From positions 3,348,001 to 3,412,000 of the forward strand of contig NZ_CP101824.1 of the NCBI RefSeq assembly GCF_024498195.1: 64,000 bases of DNA, given 5' to 3'. Within the stretch, counting starts at the first letter, position 1; every line of letters starts with the position of its first letter. The notes beneath the pieces were generated by a model. That model saw only the letters and a program-made list of their open reading frames with translations. It was not told where the DNA came from and made no database searches. The stretch comes from Halovivax cerinus. GTDB lineage: Archaea; Halobacteriota; Halobacteria; Halobacteriales; Natrialbaceae. Below, in pieces: positions 9,101 to 17,509 of this stretch. The position numbers and the translations under genes were made by a program.

Positions 9101-9298
9101 TAGTCACGATCGGGGTCGAACCGCGAGAACTCGCTTCGCTCGTTCTCTGGGCTCGAACCGCCGGAGATATGTGCCGCTCGCGAATTGCTCGCGGCAGAGT
9201 AGTCCCGGGCGGATTCGAACCGCGAGAGCTCGCTTCGCTCGCTCTCTGGGCTCGAACCGCTGGAGATATGCGCCGCTCGCGAATTGCTCGCGGCAGAA
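9101..9298. repeat. Two 99-bp tandem repeats carrying tRNA-Gln 3' ends
   Basis: Units 9101-9199 and 9200-9298 are each exactly 99 bp and nearly identical. Each begins with a copy of the last 23-24 bases of the adjacent tRNA-Gln gene (T-arm and acceptor, containing TCGAACCGC) and then holds two imperfect hairpins. The real tRNA gene starts at 9299 in the same register, so three tRNA 3' ends lie in a row. The copy at 9200 is closer to the tRNA than the copy at 9101. This is the pattern of repeated attachment sites left by integrative elements. Confidence 0.75.
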
Positions 9299-9403
9299 TA
9301 GTCCCGGGCGGATTCGAACCGCCGTCAGCGGCTTACTTCCGCCGTGGGGAAAACCCCACCAGCGTCCAAAGGCCGCTATGATTGGCCACTACACCACGGG
9401 ACT
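9299..9403 (-). tRNA. tRNA-Gln (anticodon UUG) with intron
   Basis: Reading the minus strand from 9403, the acceptor AGTCCCG pairs with CGGGACT, and the discriminator is A at 9299. The anticodon stem is GCGGC (9376-9372) with GCCGC (9332-9328). The loop reads C-U-UUG-G, placing the anticodon at 9369-9367. An intron of about 32 nt (9365-9334) follows position 37, the canonical archaeal site, and contains its own GTGGGG/CCCCAC hairpin. Haloarchaeal tRNA-Gln(UUG) is known to carry such an intron, removed by the bulge-helix-bulge endonuclease. The T-arm is CGGCGG-TTCGAAT-CCGCC. CCA is not encoded. Confidence 0.93.
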
Positions 9404-9654
9404 CCGTCCGCATCACTTGGATACCCGCCGGCGGGATAATAGTGTTACTTTTCGACCGGGAGATCGCGGCCGTGCGTCGACTCCCGATCCCAGCTATCGA
9501 AGAAATCTATCGTGGGAAGGCAAGACACGATTGATTTCTGAGAGAGATTCTAGCCCCACGCAGCTATCACAGAGAGGAACGCAACCGTCCCTACGAAGGC
9601 AAAATCCGCGCGGTGAGAGTTAGATATAAGTAACTATTCCTCGTAACCCAATTC

Positions 9655-9767
9655 GGAAGCCGTCGTCTCCATCGATTGCCGCCAGGGGACGTGCGCGAAA
9701 ATGTCCCGGGTGCTAGCACACCCGAGACGGTGGCTTCCAACCCGCGAAGGCCGAAGCCATGATTCGC
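9655..9767 (+). ncRNA. Candidate structured non-coding RNA (three-way junction)
   Basis: Bases 9655-9669 pair with 9724-9738 over 15 contiguous pairs: 13 Watson-Crick plus one tandem G-U/U-G. Inside lie hairpin P2 (9686-9690 with 9703-9707, 12-nt loop) and hairpin P3 (9708-9712 with 9719-9723, six-base loop CUAGCA). P3 is stacked directly against the outer helix. A further stem, GCGAA-GGC-CGAA-GCC-AUGA-UUCGC, occupies 9744-9767. On the minus strand the two wobble pairs would be A-C mismatches, so plus-strand transcription is favoured. A TATA element (ATATA, 9624-9628) sits 27-31 bp before 9655. No known RNA family is recognised. Confidence 0.6.
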
Positions 9768-10110
9768 TACCCACCCGCGAGACATAAACCCCTCGCACGA
9801 GCGCTCAAGTGCTCGGAATCGGTAGCCTCGCGTTTCGACGCCGTTCTCCGGCGCAGCCATCACCATCGACCGTTGGATTGGGGGGATCCATCACCGCTGG
9901 GTGGCGACCGTCCGAGACGGCCATCCGGAACGCTCGGGTGACCGATCGGGACGAGTCCGGCATCGGCTCGAGCGGACATCGTGTGCGAACGCTTCCGGTC
10001 GCGACGACTCCGACCGCGGACCGGTCCGCGGTCGGCTTCGTGACAGACCGTGCGCGAATCCGGCTCGACGGCGCGATAGAGCTATATGTCACTGGTCGGA
10101 ACGGGTTCGC

Positions 10111-10200
10111 ATGGCACGGAGCCGTTCCGAGGACGACGATGACGGTGGGCCATCGTGGGTGGACTACGTCCTCGAACTCCTGTCGATCCTGTGGCCGTGA
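10111..10200 (+). CDS. Putative 29-residue small protein
   Basis: The ATG at 10111 opens 29 codons: an acidic start (MARSRSEDDDDGG) and a hydrophobic amphipathic tail (WVDYVLELLSILWP). A TATA element (TATAT, 10083-10087) lies 24-28 bp before the ATG, the spacing expected for a leaderless haloarchaeal gene. The acidic-then-hydrophobic layout resembles other small haloarchaeal proteins, but no family is recognised. The rest of 9768-10364 shows no convincing gene. Confidence 0.45.
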   Translation: MARSRSEDDDDGGPSWVDYVLELLSILWP

Positions 10201-10364
10201 ACGGCTATCGGCTCAATGTGGAACGTGACAGGGCATGCCAGCCTGAACGCCAGCAATAGCAACTGTGGCCAGCGGTATTTCTATATGTGTGTTGACAGTT
10301 TCATACACCGTGGTCGACACGAACGCCCGTGGAACAATGTACAGTCACCGACAGGGGAGCAGGC

Positions 10365-10793
10365 TCACCGGTATGGATTATCTGGGCTTTCCAATCGAGT
10401 AATTCCATCGACAGCGTCGAAATCGTCGTCGAACGAGTACATGAATTCAACCTCCTCGCGTTCCATGTAGGCGACGATCGATGCATCACCGAACGAGAGT
10501 CCCTCGTACGTCTCGAAGAGTTCGAGCCCCCGAACGTAATCTTTCTGCGCTGCATGCTGGATCTCGAATCCAGCAGACTCACTGAGACGATCATACGTCT
10601 CCCCGGCTAACCGGTGATGACGTTTTCGGTGGATCCAGTTTAACGTTTCCAATACGACATAGTTCGTCACACAGCCGATCGGAAGTTCGCCCCGATCCAT
10701 ACCGCGGACGATTTCCATCGCCGCCTCGTGATGCGTATCCTGTGAATCAGCCATACCGACGAGAACGGCAGTATCGACGACTGCAACTGCCAT
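10365..10793 (-). CDS. vapC: PIN-domain ribonuclease toxin (VapC family)
   Basis: This 142-residue protein is a PIN-fold endoribonuclease and the toxin of a type II toxin-antitoxin pair. The acidic metal-binding residues are visible: VVDTAV (Asp-7), VLETLNW (Glu near 48), LSFGDASIVAY (Asp near 102) and FDDDFDAV (Asp near 118). Length is typical of VapC. Its start overlaps the antitoxin stop codon (TAATG at 10793), so the two are translationally coupled. Unlike the broken pair at 7.8-8.1 kb, this one appears intact. Confidence 0.9.
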   Translation of the reverse strand: MAVAVVDTAVLVGMADSQDTHHEAAMEIVRGMDRGELPIGCVTNYVVLETLNWIHRKRHHRLAGETYDRLSESAGFEIQHAAQKDYVRGLELFETYEGLSFGDASIVAYMEREEVEFMYSFDDDFDAVDGITRLESPDNPYR

Positions 10794-11062
10794 TAGTTCG
10801 ACTCCTCGAACGCGGGATCAGAATCGTGACCTGCAAGATCGTGGGTTTGCAATCCGTCCCCTCCCATTGGCACAGGTTCAAAGTCCGCGAACGCGCCATG
10901 ACGTTGTTTGACAACAGTAACCGATAGCGAGCCCGCCTCATCGACCTCCCATCGAATCTTGTCCCCGGCCTCGATATCGAGTCGATGACGAAGCGAGGAT
11001 GGAATCGTTACCATACCACTCTTACTGACAGTCGTTTCCTCGGGGACGCTATCCATCGACAT
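10793..11062 (-). CDS. vapB: AbrB/SpoVT-type antitoxin (VapB)
   Basis: This 89-residue antitoxin has the swapped-hairpin DNA-binding domain TTVSKSGMVTIPSSLRHRL followed by AGDKIRWEVDE, then an acidic tail that would bind the VapC toxin. The ATG at 11062 is chosen because the domain begins soon after. A second ATG at 11056 and an upstream in-frame ATG at 11083 are alternatives. AbrB-type antitoxins normally repress their own operon. The overlap with vapC (TAATG) supports joint expression. Confidence 0.88.
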   Translation of the reverse strand: MSMDSVPEETTVSKSGMVTIPSSLRHRLDIEAGDKIRWEVDEAGSLSVTVVKQRHGAFADFEPVPMGGDGLQTHDLAGHDSDPAFEESN

Positions 11063-11194
11063 GGTCAAATGTACGACCCACACCCCAATACATGTTGCGC
11101 TGCATGTGACGAGAGAACCCGCCTAGATAGGTGTTACCGCTACGCCTTCGTTCCGGATACAACCACTCTCTACGGGATCTTCCGGTAGAATCGC

Positions 11195-11617
11195 CTAGTC
11201 CAGACTCGGCTCCAGATACGAACAGCAATCCGCCTCGGGGTCGAAACACTCCGGGCACTCCGGTCGCCGGTCGATGATCGTGTCGAGTCGCTCCGCCACC
11301 GTGTCGTCGATGACGGCCTCCAGGGCGCGCGCCTCGTCGCGAAACTCCTCGACCTCCAGGACGTTCGTCAGAAAGCGCTCGATGATGCAGTAGGTCGTCA
11401 GCGCGTCGTGGGCGCGTTCGATCCCCTCGTCGGTCAGCGCCGCACCCTTGTACTTCTCGTGTTCGAGCAGGCCGCGGTCCTCTAACTTTCCGACCATCTC
11501 GTTGACACTTGCGGGACTGACGTCCAGCATGTCGGCGAGCGTGCCCGTCGCGGCGGGGCCGTCCTCCATTCGCTGGGCGAGGTAGACCGCCTTGAGATAC
11601 TGATCGGCCGTGTTCAT
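11195..11617 (-). CDS. DtxR-family metalloregulator with unusual metal ligands
   Basis: This 140-residue protein has the DtxR winged helix (residues 1-60: MNTADQYLKAVYL, VSPASVNEMVGKLEDRGL) and a dimerisation helix region. The usual metal ligands are mostly absent. By alignment the positions equal to DtxR His79, His98, Cys102 and His106 are Tyr, Arg, Arg and Ala. Instead there are Cys-77 and a Cys-rich C-terminus, CPECFDPEADCC (121-132). It follows a ferritin-like gene on the same strand, so iron or redox control is plausible. The ATG at 11617 is preferred to the GTG two codons upstream. Confidence 0.82.
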   Translation of the reverse strand: MNTADQYLKAVYLAQRMEDGPAATGTLADMLDVSPASVNEMVGKLEDRGLLEHEKYKGAALTDEGIERAHDALTTYCIIERFLTNVLEVEEFRDEARALEAVIDDTVAERLDTIIDRRPECPECFDPEADCCSYLEPSLD

Positions 11618-11663
11618 CGCCACCCCTCCGTCGATGCGACTCGTCGAGTCGGTGTGTTCTCAC

Positions 11664-12158
11664 TCATGCTCGTCGCTCCATGATATCGGTCACATCTTCG
11701 ACACCCTCGCGCTCCTCCTCGCGAATGCCACGCAGCGTCTCCAGTACCACCTCGCGGTCGATCGCGAACGCGGCATCGGACGCCTCGATCGCCTCGATCA
11801 GGTCGTCGTAGAACTTGTAGGCCGTCTCCTCGTTACACAACTGGTCGTAGAGAACGCCGTCGGTCCCCTCCGGCGGGCCGTAGCGGGCGTCGACGAGGGC
11901 GTTGATCTCTTCGTACGAGACCGTCTCCGCGTCGAGATCGTCGACCAGCGACTCCAGGCGTTCGCGGTGCTCGGCGGATTCGTCGGCCGCCTCGTCGAGC
12001 AACGCCCGGACCTCCGCGTCGATCGCCTCCCGCTCCGCCTCCGGGAGGCTCTCCAGGTGGTGGGCGGCGCGCGACTCGACGACCTCCTCCAGCACGACCC
12101 CGATCTGGAGTAATCGGGCGAGCTGGTGGTCGGTCGTAACGCGCTGTCCCAGACTCAT
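11664..12158 (-). CDS. Ferritin-like domain protein
   Basis: This 164-residue all-helical acidic protein has the spacing of a ferritin-like four-helix bundle: EEVVESRAAHH near 24-34, SAEHRERLESL near 60, and NEETAYKFYDDLIEAIE near 108-124, giving Glu/His pairs suited to a di-iron site. The downstream DtxR-type regulator is 46 bp away on the same strand, so they probably form an operon for iron handling. Whether it stores iron, detoxifies peroxide or acts otherwise cannot be told from sequence. Confidence 0.65.
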   Translation of the reverse strand: MSLGQRVTTDHQLARLLQIGVVLEEVVESRAAHHLESLPEAEREAIDAEVRALLDEAADESAEHRERLESLVDDLDAETVSYEEINALVDARYGPPEGTDGVLYDQLCNEETAYKFYDDLIEAIEASDAAFAIDREVVLETLRGIREEEREGVEDVTDIMERRA

Positions 12159-12351
12159 ACCACACGCTGAGTCGGGCCGGCACTTAACTTCCCGCTTTGG
12201 TCTCTACCAGTCCGGTCACGGAACCGTCGGCACAGAACACGACCGACTCGACCGACGGACGGTACTACACGGAGCGTATGCCAGTCGACAGCACTGGATA
12301 GTGGTCAGAACGGACGGCGCTGGAACAGCTGGTTCGACAGCCGACGGACCG

Positions 12352-13317
12352 TCAGTCGACGAGTCGCCAGATGCGGCTGCCGTCGCCGCCAGAGACGCAC
12401 TCGACCTGCTTGAGCCCCGATTTGAGACAGCGCCACCACCCGCCCGGCGAACCATATCCCGCCGGATGCTCCTCGTACAGCGCGTCGACGAAGTCGTTCT
12501 TCTTCGCCGCGCCATCGTCGCGCAGGTGCGCGAGAGCGACGCCGATCAGTTCCCGACGCCGCTCGACGAGGTCGGCGGACCGGCCTGGAACCTCGATGGC
12601 GTCCAGATTCGTGATGTCCTCCCCGGGACGGACGTCGTCGCTCGTATCAGCGAGTGAGGTCGCAGAGCGGTACTCCAGGCCGGTCTCGACCGTACGGTCC
12701 AGTTGCTTGCGCGTCTTCGCGACCGCCCGTCGAGAGAGTTCGTCGATTCGGTCACCCTCGACCGTCCCCAGATCACCCGCATCGTCCGACAGTTGCTCGT
12801 CTCGCATCCGGACGACCCGCTCGGGCCGGAGGTTCATCGAGTCGATTCCATCGCTTTCTGCGGTCGATTTCGATTCGGCATCACCGGCCGGACCGGTCCC
12901 GGTCTGTTCGGCGCCATCGTCCGCATCGGGCACGATCGGTTCGGTCGTCACCGGTTCGTCGGGTGTGCCGGTGTCGTCGGTGGCGTCAGACGCTGGTTCT
13001 GTCCAGCCGCCGTCGGAGGTCGCAGGCGGTGGCTGTCCGGCCTCGTCGGCTCCAGACGGCGACGTGGCGGACGCCCGCGGCTCGCGCTCCTCCGCCGGTT
13101 GGTCGGACTCGATGGACTCCAGGCGCGACTCCAGACGCGCGATTTTATCGCTGTAGACGTCCAGAACGTCTCCCATCTCGGTCTCGTGTTCGATCGAAGC
13201 GCGGTTGGCGATGATCCAGCGAACGTACGCGTCGCGACTCTCGAAGCCGATGAGTGATCGCTCCACCTCCAGCGCCTGGAGTGTCTCCTCGTCGAGTTCG
13301 ACCGAGAGTGTCTGCAT
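12352..13317 (-). CDS. RHH-like N-terminus plus winged-helix C-terminus protein
   Basis: This 321-residue protein starts with a ribbon-helix-helix-like segment (MQTLSVELDEETLQAL, then ESRDAYVRWIIANR). A predicted coiled coil (about 55-75) and a long disordered acidic Ser/Thr/Pro/Asp linker (about 75-165) follow. The C-terminal helical winged-helix-like domain contains KKNDFVDALYEE and YGSPGGWWRCLKSGLKQVE. Two DNA-binding-like ends suggest a transcription or chromosome protein. The function is not established. The start at 13317 begins the RHH strand; upstream of it the frame is unlike the family. Confidence 0.7.
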   Translation of the reverse strand: MQTLSVELDEETLQALEVERSLIGFESRDAYVRWIIANRASIEHETEMGDVLDVYSDKIARLESRLESIESDQPAEEREPRASATSPSGADEAGQPPPATSDGGWTEPASDATDDTGTPDEPVTTEPIVPDADDGAEQTGTGPAGDAESKSTAESDGIDSMNLRPERVVRMRDEQLSDDAGDLGTVEGDRIDELSRRAVAKTRKQLDRTVETGLEYRSATSLADTSDDVRPGEDITNLDAIEVPGRSADLVERRRELIGVALAHLRDDGAAKKNDFVDALYEEHPAGYGSPGGWWRCLKSGLKQVECVSGGDGSRIWRLVD

Positions 13318-13635
13318 CGTTCGAGGGTTGGTCGGGACCCTATTAAAATACCCGTCAGACGGGGTGTAACGATACGAGAGCTGTGCAGTACAGTTCGATG
13401 ACGTGTTCGGAAACAGATAGGGCCGAACGAAGATCCGCCACGAGAACCGTGCCACTCGGTGAGAATCGGTTGCGATGACGTGTCGGCCTGGCGAAAGAGA
13501 CGTAGAAATCGTCGATTTACCACGCACGAAGTGCCATCAGTCGGGCGGTATCGACGGAACGAACAGCACACACTGGGGGCGTCGACGACCGGGAGGCGGA
13601 TCGAGAGTGGCCGAGGACCGCGCCGGGCGGAATCG
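13318..13635. other. Intergenic region, no gene seen
   Basis: This 318-bp gap separates the RHH protein gene from the sufD stop codon. It holds the presumed promoter of the RHH gene (an AT-rich stretch around 13339-13348) and no convincing small gene or RNA structure. Confidence 0.4.
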
Positions 13636-14856
13636 TCACTCGTTCAGACGAGCCTGGATCAGCGACTGCAGGTCGTCGCGGAACTCGTCGATGCGAATCT
13701 CCTCGAAGACCGGGACGAAGAAGCCCTCGACGAGCATGTCGGTGGCCTGGTCTTCCGGGATTCCGCGCGAGGTCATGTAGAGTAGTTCTTCGGCGTCGAC
13801 CTGGCCCACGGTCGCGGAGTGGCTGGCCTCCGTGTCGTGGTTGTTGATGATGAGCTTCGGGCTCGCGTCGGCCTCGGAGTCGTCCGAGAGCATCAGCGTG
13901 TTCTCGCGCTGGTACGAACTCGTGTCCCAGGCCTCGGTGCCGACGTCCTGGACACCCTCGTAGACCGAGCGCGCCTCGTCGTCGAGGACGCCGCGGGTGA
14001 CGAGGTCGGCCGTCGTGTGTTCGTCGTTGTGCCAGACACGGGCGTTGACGTCGAAGTGCTGCTCGTCGTGGCCGAAGAACGCACCGACGATCTGGCTTTC
14101 CGAGCCACTGCCGTCGAGCGTCGTCTCCACGGCGGACTTCGTCAGGCGCGAGCCGAGGTTGCCCTCGATCCAGTTGATCGTGGCGTACGTATCGGCCGAG
14201 CCACGCTTGAGTGAGTAGTTGTAGGTGTCCTCGTCCAGGTTCTGCAGCCAGCCGTACTGGACGTGACTGTTCTCGTTCGCGACGACCTCGACGACGGCGC
14301 TGTAGTAGCGATCGTCGGCGGTGACAGAGTCGCCGGTGAATTGACGCTCTAGAATCGTCGCGGAGGAGGAATCCTCGGCGACGACGAGCGTGTGGTTGAA
14401 CAGCGACCGGGAGTTCATCTCGGTCCGGATCGTCACGTCTTCGGCGTCGACACCCTCCGGGACGTAGACGAACGTGCCCGAGGTGAACAGCGCGGTCGAC
14501 AACGCAGTGAGGTAGTTCTCCTGCGGATCGACGACACTGCCGAAGTGCTCGCGGACGATATCCGCGTACTCGTCGTCGGTGGCCGCCTCGGCGAGCGTCG
14601 TCACGACGACCTCGCCGTCGCCGACGAGATCCTTCTCCTCGGCCGCGTTCAGCGGGTCGACGAGCGACTCGAAGTCGAGTGCGTAGAGGTTCGTCCAGTT
14701 GCGACCGGGCGTGCGGATGACCGGCGGCATGTCCAGGTCCGAGAGGGCTGCGAGCGCGTCGAGACGCGTCTCGGTGAGCCACTCGGGCTCGTCGTTTGCC
14801 GCGCTGATCTCCCGAACCGTCTCCGCCGAAACTGTGGCCTGTAGCTGCGTACTCAT
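13636..14856 (-). CDS. sufD: Fe-S cluster assembly protein SufD
   Basis: This 406-residue protein is the SufD subunit of the SufBC2D scaffold that builds iron-sulfur clusters in the cytoplasm. It shows the SufB/SufD beta-helix core (TGDSVTADDRYYSAVVEVV, DTYATINWIEGNLGS) and the C-terminal SufD block (ATVGQVDAEELLYMTSRGI, ATDMLVEGFF). It starts 2 bp after the sufB stop codon, so it is the third gene of the sufCBD operon. Confidence 0.95.
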   Translation of the reverse strand: MSTQLQATVSAETVREISAANDEPEWLTETRLDALAALSDLDMPPVIRTPGRNWTNLYALDFESLVDPLNAAEEKDLVGDGEVVVTTLAEAATDDEYADIVREHFGSVVDPQENYLTALSTALFTSGTFVYVPEGVDAEDVTIRTEMNSRSLFNHTLVVAEDSSSATILERQFTGDSVTADDRYYSAVVEVVANENSHVQYGWLQNLDEDTYNYSLKRGSADTYATINWIEGNLGSRLTKSAVETTLDGSGSESQIVGAFFGHDEQHFDVNARVWHNDEHTTADLVTRGVLDDEARSVYEGVQDVGTEAWDTSSYQRENTLMLSDDSEADASPKLIINNHDTEASHSATVGQVDAEELLYMTSRGIPEDQATDMLVEGFFVPVFEEIRIDEFRDDLQSLIQARLNE

Positions 14857-14858
14857 GG

Positions 14859-16289
14859 TTACCCGAGGCTTCCCTCCATCTCGAGCTCGATGAGTCGGTT
14901 GAGCTCGACGGCGTACTCGATCGGCAGTTCCTCCGTGATCGGCTCGATGAAGCCGGCGACGATCATCTTCTTGGCGTCGTCGTCGTCCAGCCCGCGGCTC
15001 TGGAGGTAGAAGATGTCCTCGTCACCGATCTTGCCGACGGTCGCCTCGTGGGCGACGTCGACCTTCGACTCCTCGATCTCCATGTACGGCATGGTGTCCG
15101 ACGTCGACTCGTTGTCGAACATCAGCGCGTCACACTCGACGGCCGTCGAGGCGTTCTCGGCGCCGTCGGCGATGTGGACGAGGCCGCGATAGTTGGTCCG
15201 GCCGCCGTCCTTCGAGATCGACTTCGACTCGATGGTCGAACTGGTGTCGGGCGCGTTGTGGTAGACCTTCGCGCCGGTGTCGATGTCCTGGCCCTCGCCC
15301 GCGAAGGCGATCGTGATGTGGGTGTCCGTCGCGCCGCGACCCTTGAGGATCGTACACGGGTACAGCATCGTGGCCTTCGAACCCATCGAACCCGAGATCC
15401 ACTCCATGGTGCCGTTTTCTTCGACGATGGCACGTTTCGTGTTCAGGTTGTAGGTGTTACGCGACCAGTTCTGCACGGTGGAGTACTGGACGTGGGCGTC
15501 CTCGCCGACGAAGACCTCGACGCCGCCAGAGTGGAGGTTGAAGGCGGAGTACTTCGGGGCGGAACAGCCCTCGATGTAGTGCACCTCGGCGCCCTCCTCG
15601 GCGACGATGAGCGTGTGCTCGAACTGGCCCATGCCCTCGGAGTTCATGCGGAAGTACGCCTGGACGGGCATCTCGACCGTCACGCCCTCGGGGACGTAGA
15701 CGAACGAGCCGCCGGACCAGACCGCGCCGTGGAGCGCGGCGAACTTGTTGTCGCTCGGGGGCACGCAGGAGGTCATGAAGTGCTCCTTGACGATCTCGGG
15801 GTGTTCCTGGACCGCGCGGTCCATGTTCATGAAGACGACCCCCTTCTCCTCCCACTGCTCTTGCATGTTCTGGTAGACGACCTCGGACTCGTACTGGGCA
15901 CCGACGCCCGAGAGCGCCTTCTTCTCGGCTTCCGGGATGCCCAGCTTGTCGAAGGTGTCCTTGATCTCGTCCGGGAGATTCTCCCAGTCGTCGGTCCCCT
16001 CGCGGGCCTCGACGTCCGGGCGAATGTACGGCACGATCTCGTCGATATCTATTTCGGAGAGGTCCGGCTGGCCGGGCCAGTCGGTCGGCATCGGCATCTC
16101 CTGGAACAATCGCAGCGCTCGGAGGCGCCGTTCCAGCATCCACTCCGGTTCGTCCTTGTCCTCCGAGATGAGCCTGATCGTCTCCTCGTTCAGGCCCTTC
16201 TCGGACGTGAGAGCGGCTTTGTGTTCGTTCTTGAACGCAAAGCGCTCCTCGGTGTCCGTCTCTTGCAGGTGATCTTGTTCTGAGCTCAT
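14859..16289 (-). CDS. sufB: Fe-S cluster assembly protein SufB
   Basis: This 476-residue protein is the SufB scaffold subunit, typical length for archaeal SufB. The N-terminus is acidic and helical. The core contains CVPPSDNKFAALHGAVW, VEVFVGEDAHVQYSTVQNWS and the conserved GCSAPKYSAFNLHSG segment with a Cys. The C-terminal block reads HEATVGKIGDEDIFYLQSRG. It is the second gene of the operon, 56 bp after sufC. Confidence 0.96.
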   Translation of the reverse strand: MSSEQDHLQETDTEERFAFKNEHKAALTSEKGLNEETIRLISEDKDEPEWMLERRLRALRLFQEMPMPTDWPGQPDLSEIDIDEIVPYIRPDVEAREGTDDWENLPDEIKDTFDKLGIPEAEKKALSGVGAQYESEVVYQNMQEQWEEKGVVFMNMDRAVQEHPEIVKEHFMTSCVPPSDNKFAALHGAVWSGGSFVYVPEGVTVEMPVQAYFRMNSEGMGQFEHTLIVAEEGAEVHYIEGCSAPKYSAFNLHSGGVEVFVGEDAHVQYSTVQNWSRNTYNLNTKRAIVEENGTMEWISGSMGSKATMLYPCTILKGRGATDTHITIAFAGEGQDIDTGAKVYHNAPDTSSTIESKSISKDGGRTNYRGLVHIADGAENASTAVECDALMFDNESTSDTMPYMEIEESKVDVAHEATVGKIGDEDIFYLQSRGLDDDDAKKMIVAGFIEPITEELPIEYAVELNRLIELEMEGSLG

Positions 16290-16345
16290 GGTGTTGGTGG
16301 TAGGTTACGTCTCTAGCGGTAAGACCCTTCGTCCGGCCAGGGCGA

Positions 16346-17260
16346 TTACGCCGTCTCGTAGACGTCCTCGCGGACCCAGTCGTAGCCCTTGTCCTCGAGT
16401 TTCTCGGCGAGTTCGGGGCCGCCGCTCTTGGCGATCCTGCCGTCGAGCATCACGTGGACGTGATCGGGCTCGACGTAGTCGAGGATGCGCTGGTAGTGAG
16501 TGATCTGGAGGATACCGGTTCCCTGCTCGTCGCGCAGCGCGTTGATGCCCGCCGAGACGTCCTGGAGCCGGTCGATGTCGAGCCCCGAGTCGATCTCGTC
16601 GAGGACTGCGACCGACGGCTCGAGGATCGCGGCCTGCAGCACCTCGTTCTGCTTTTTCTCGCCGCCGGAGAAGCCGGCGTTCAGGTAGCGCTGGGCAAAG
16701 CTCTCGTCCATGTCCAGCTGGGCCATCTTCTCGCGCAAGATCTCCTGGAACTCGGCGACGCCGATCTCACCCTCGTCGGCCGGACCTTCCATCGGCGACG
16801 TCTCGAAGCCGTCGTCCTCGTCGTCATCGACCGCGTCGTCTTCGTCATCGTCCTCGAAGAGTTCCTCCCGCTCGTCGATCTTCGCGTTCAGTGCCGTGCG
16901 GAGGAAGTTCGTCATCGTGACGCCTTCGATCTCGGCGGGATACTGGAAGCCGAGGAAGACGCCAAGGGCCGCACGCTCGTTCGGTTCGAGGTCGAGGAGG
17001 TTCCAGGTGCGCTGGTCCTCGTCGATCTCGAAGTCGTCGCCGAACTCGTCTTCGTCGAGGTGGATCAGGACCTCGCCCTCGGTGACCTCGTAAGCGGGGT
17101 GGCCGGCGACGACCTTGGCTGTGGTCGATTTCCCCGACCCGTTCGGCCCCATCAGTGCGTGGATCTCCCCCGATTCGACCTCGAGGTCGACCCCTTCGAG
17201 GATCGTCTCCTCGCCCTCAGCAACTTTCGCGTGCAGGTTTCGTAATTCGAGACGTGCCAT
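16346..17260 (-). CDS. sufC: Fe-S cluster assembly ATPase SufC, with acidic insertions
   Basis: This 304-residue ABC-type ATPase powers the SufBCD complex. Walker A is GPNGSGKST (38-46), the Q-loop is FQYPAE (105-110), the signature is FSGGEKKQNE (197-206) and Walker B is VAVLDEIDSGL (217-227). The protein is about 50 residues longer than usual SufC because of an Asp/Glu-rich insertion at about 133-165 (EDDDEDDAVDDDEDD) and a smaller acidic one at 64-88. These are probably surface loops adapted to salt. First gene of the sufCBD operon. Confidence 0.95.
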   Translation of the reverse strand: MARLELRNLHAKVAEGEETILEGVDLEVESGEIHALMGPNGSGKSTTAKVVAGHPAYEVTEGEVLIHLDEDEFGDDFEIDEDQRTWNLLDLEPNERAALGVFLGFQYPAEIEGVTMTNFLRTALNAKIDEREELFEDDDEDDAVDDDEDDGFETSPMEGPADEGEIGVAEFQEILREKMAQLDMDESFAQRYLNAGFSGGEKKQNEVLQAAILEPSVAVLDEIDSGLDIDRLQDVSAGINALRDEQGTGILQITHYQRILDYVEPDHVHVMLDGRIAKSGGPELAEKLEDKGYDWVREDVYETA

Positions 17261-17509
17261 AGGACTCTATCGGCTACACGATGGGTCGACTCACCCATAA
17301 CGGTTTCGTCTTTGGATGGATCGACTGCCGACACGCCAAGACAGAATCACCGATCAATAGAAAAAATAGGTTGTTAGCCAGATATTGTTTCCATTATCGA
17401 ATCGCAGGCCAGGTTGACGGAAGGAATGTGTCGGTACCGACCAATTGCCGGGGAGTAAACAGACGACAATTGACGTCCGTTCACGACCGCACTACGGCGG
17501 AGGGAACGC

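Noticed and set aside
9101-9298. Possible CRISPR array
   Set aside because: The 99-bp units are directly joined without spacers and contain tRNA sequence. The 19-bp array at 39095 likewise has no spacers, and no cas gene is present.
9655-9739. tRNA-like acceptor (GGAAGCC with GGCTTCC and a following A)
   Set aside because: There is no T-loop, D-arm or anticodon arm inside; the fold is a three-way junction instead.
9809-10228. 139-codon plus-strand frame overlapping the small gene at 10111
   Set aside because: Composition is unlike haloarchaeal proteins (many Arg, Ser, Thr and Pro, little acidity) and no domain is visible; the TATA element fits the 29-codon frame better.
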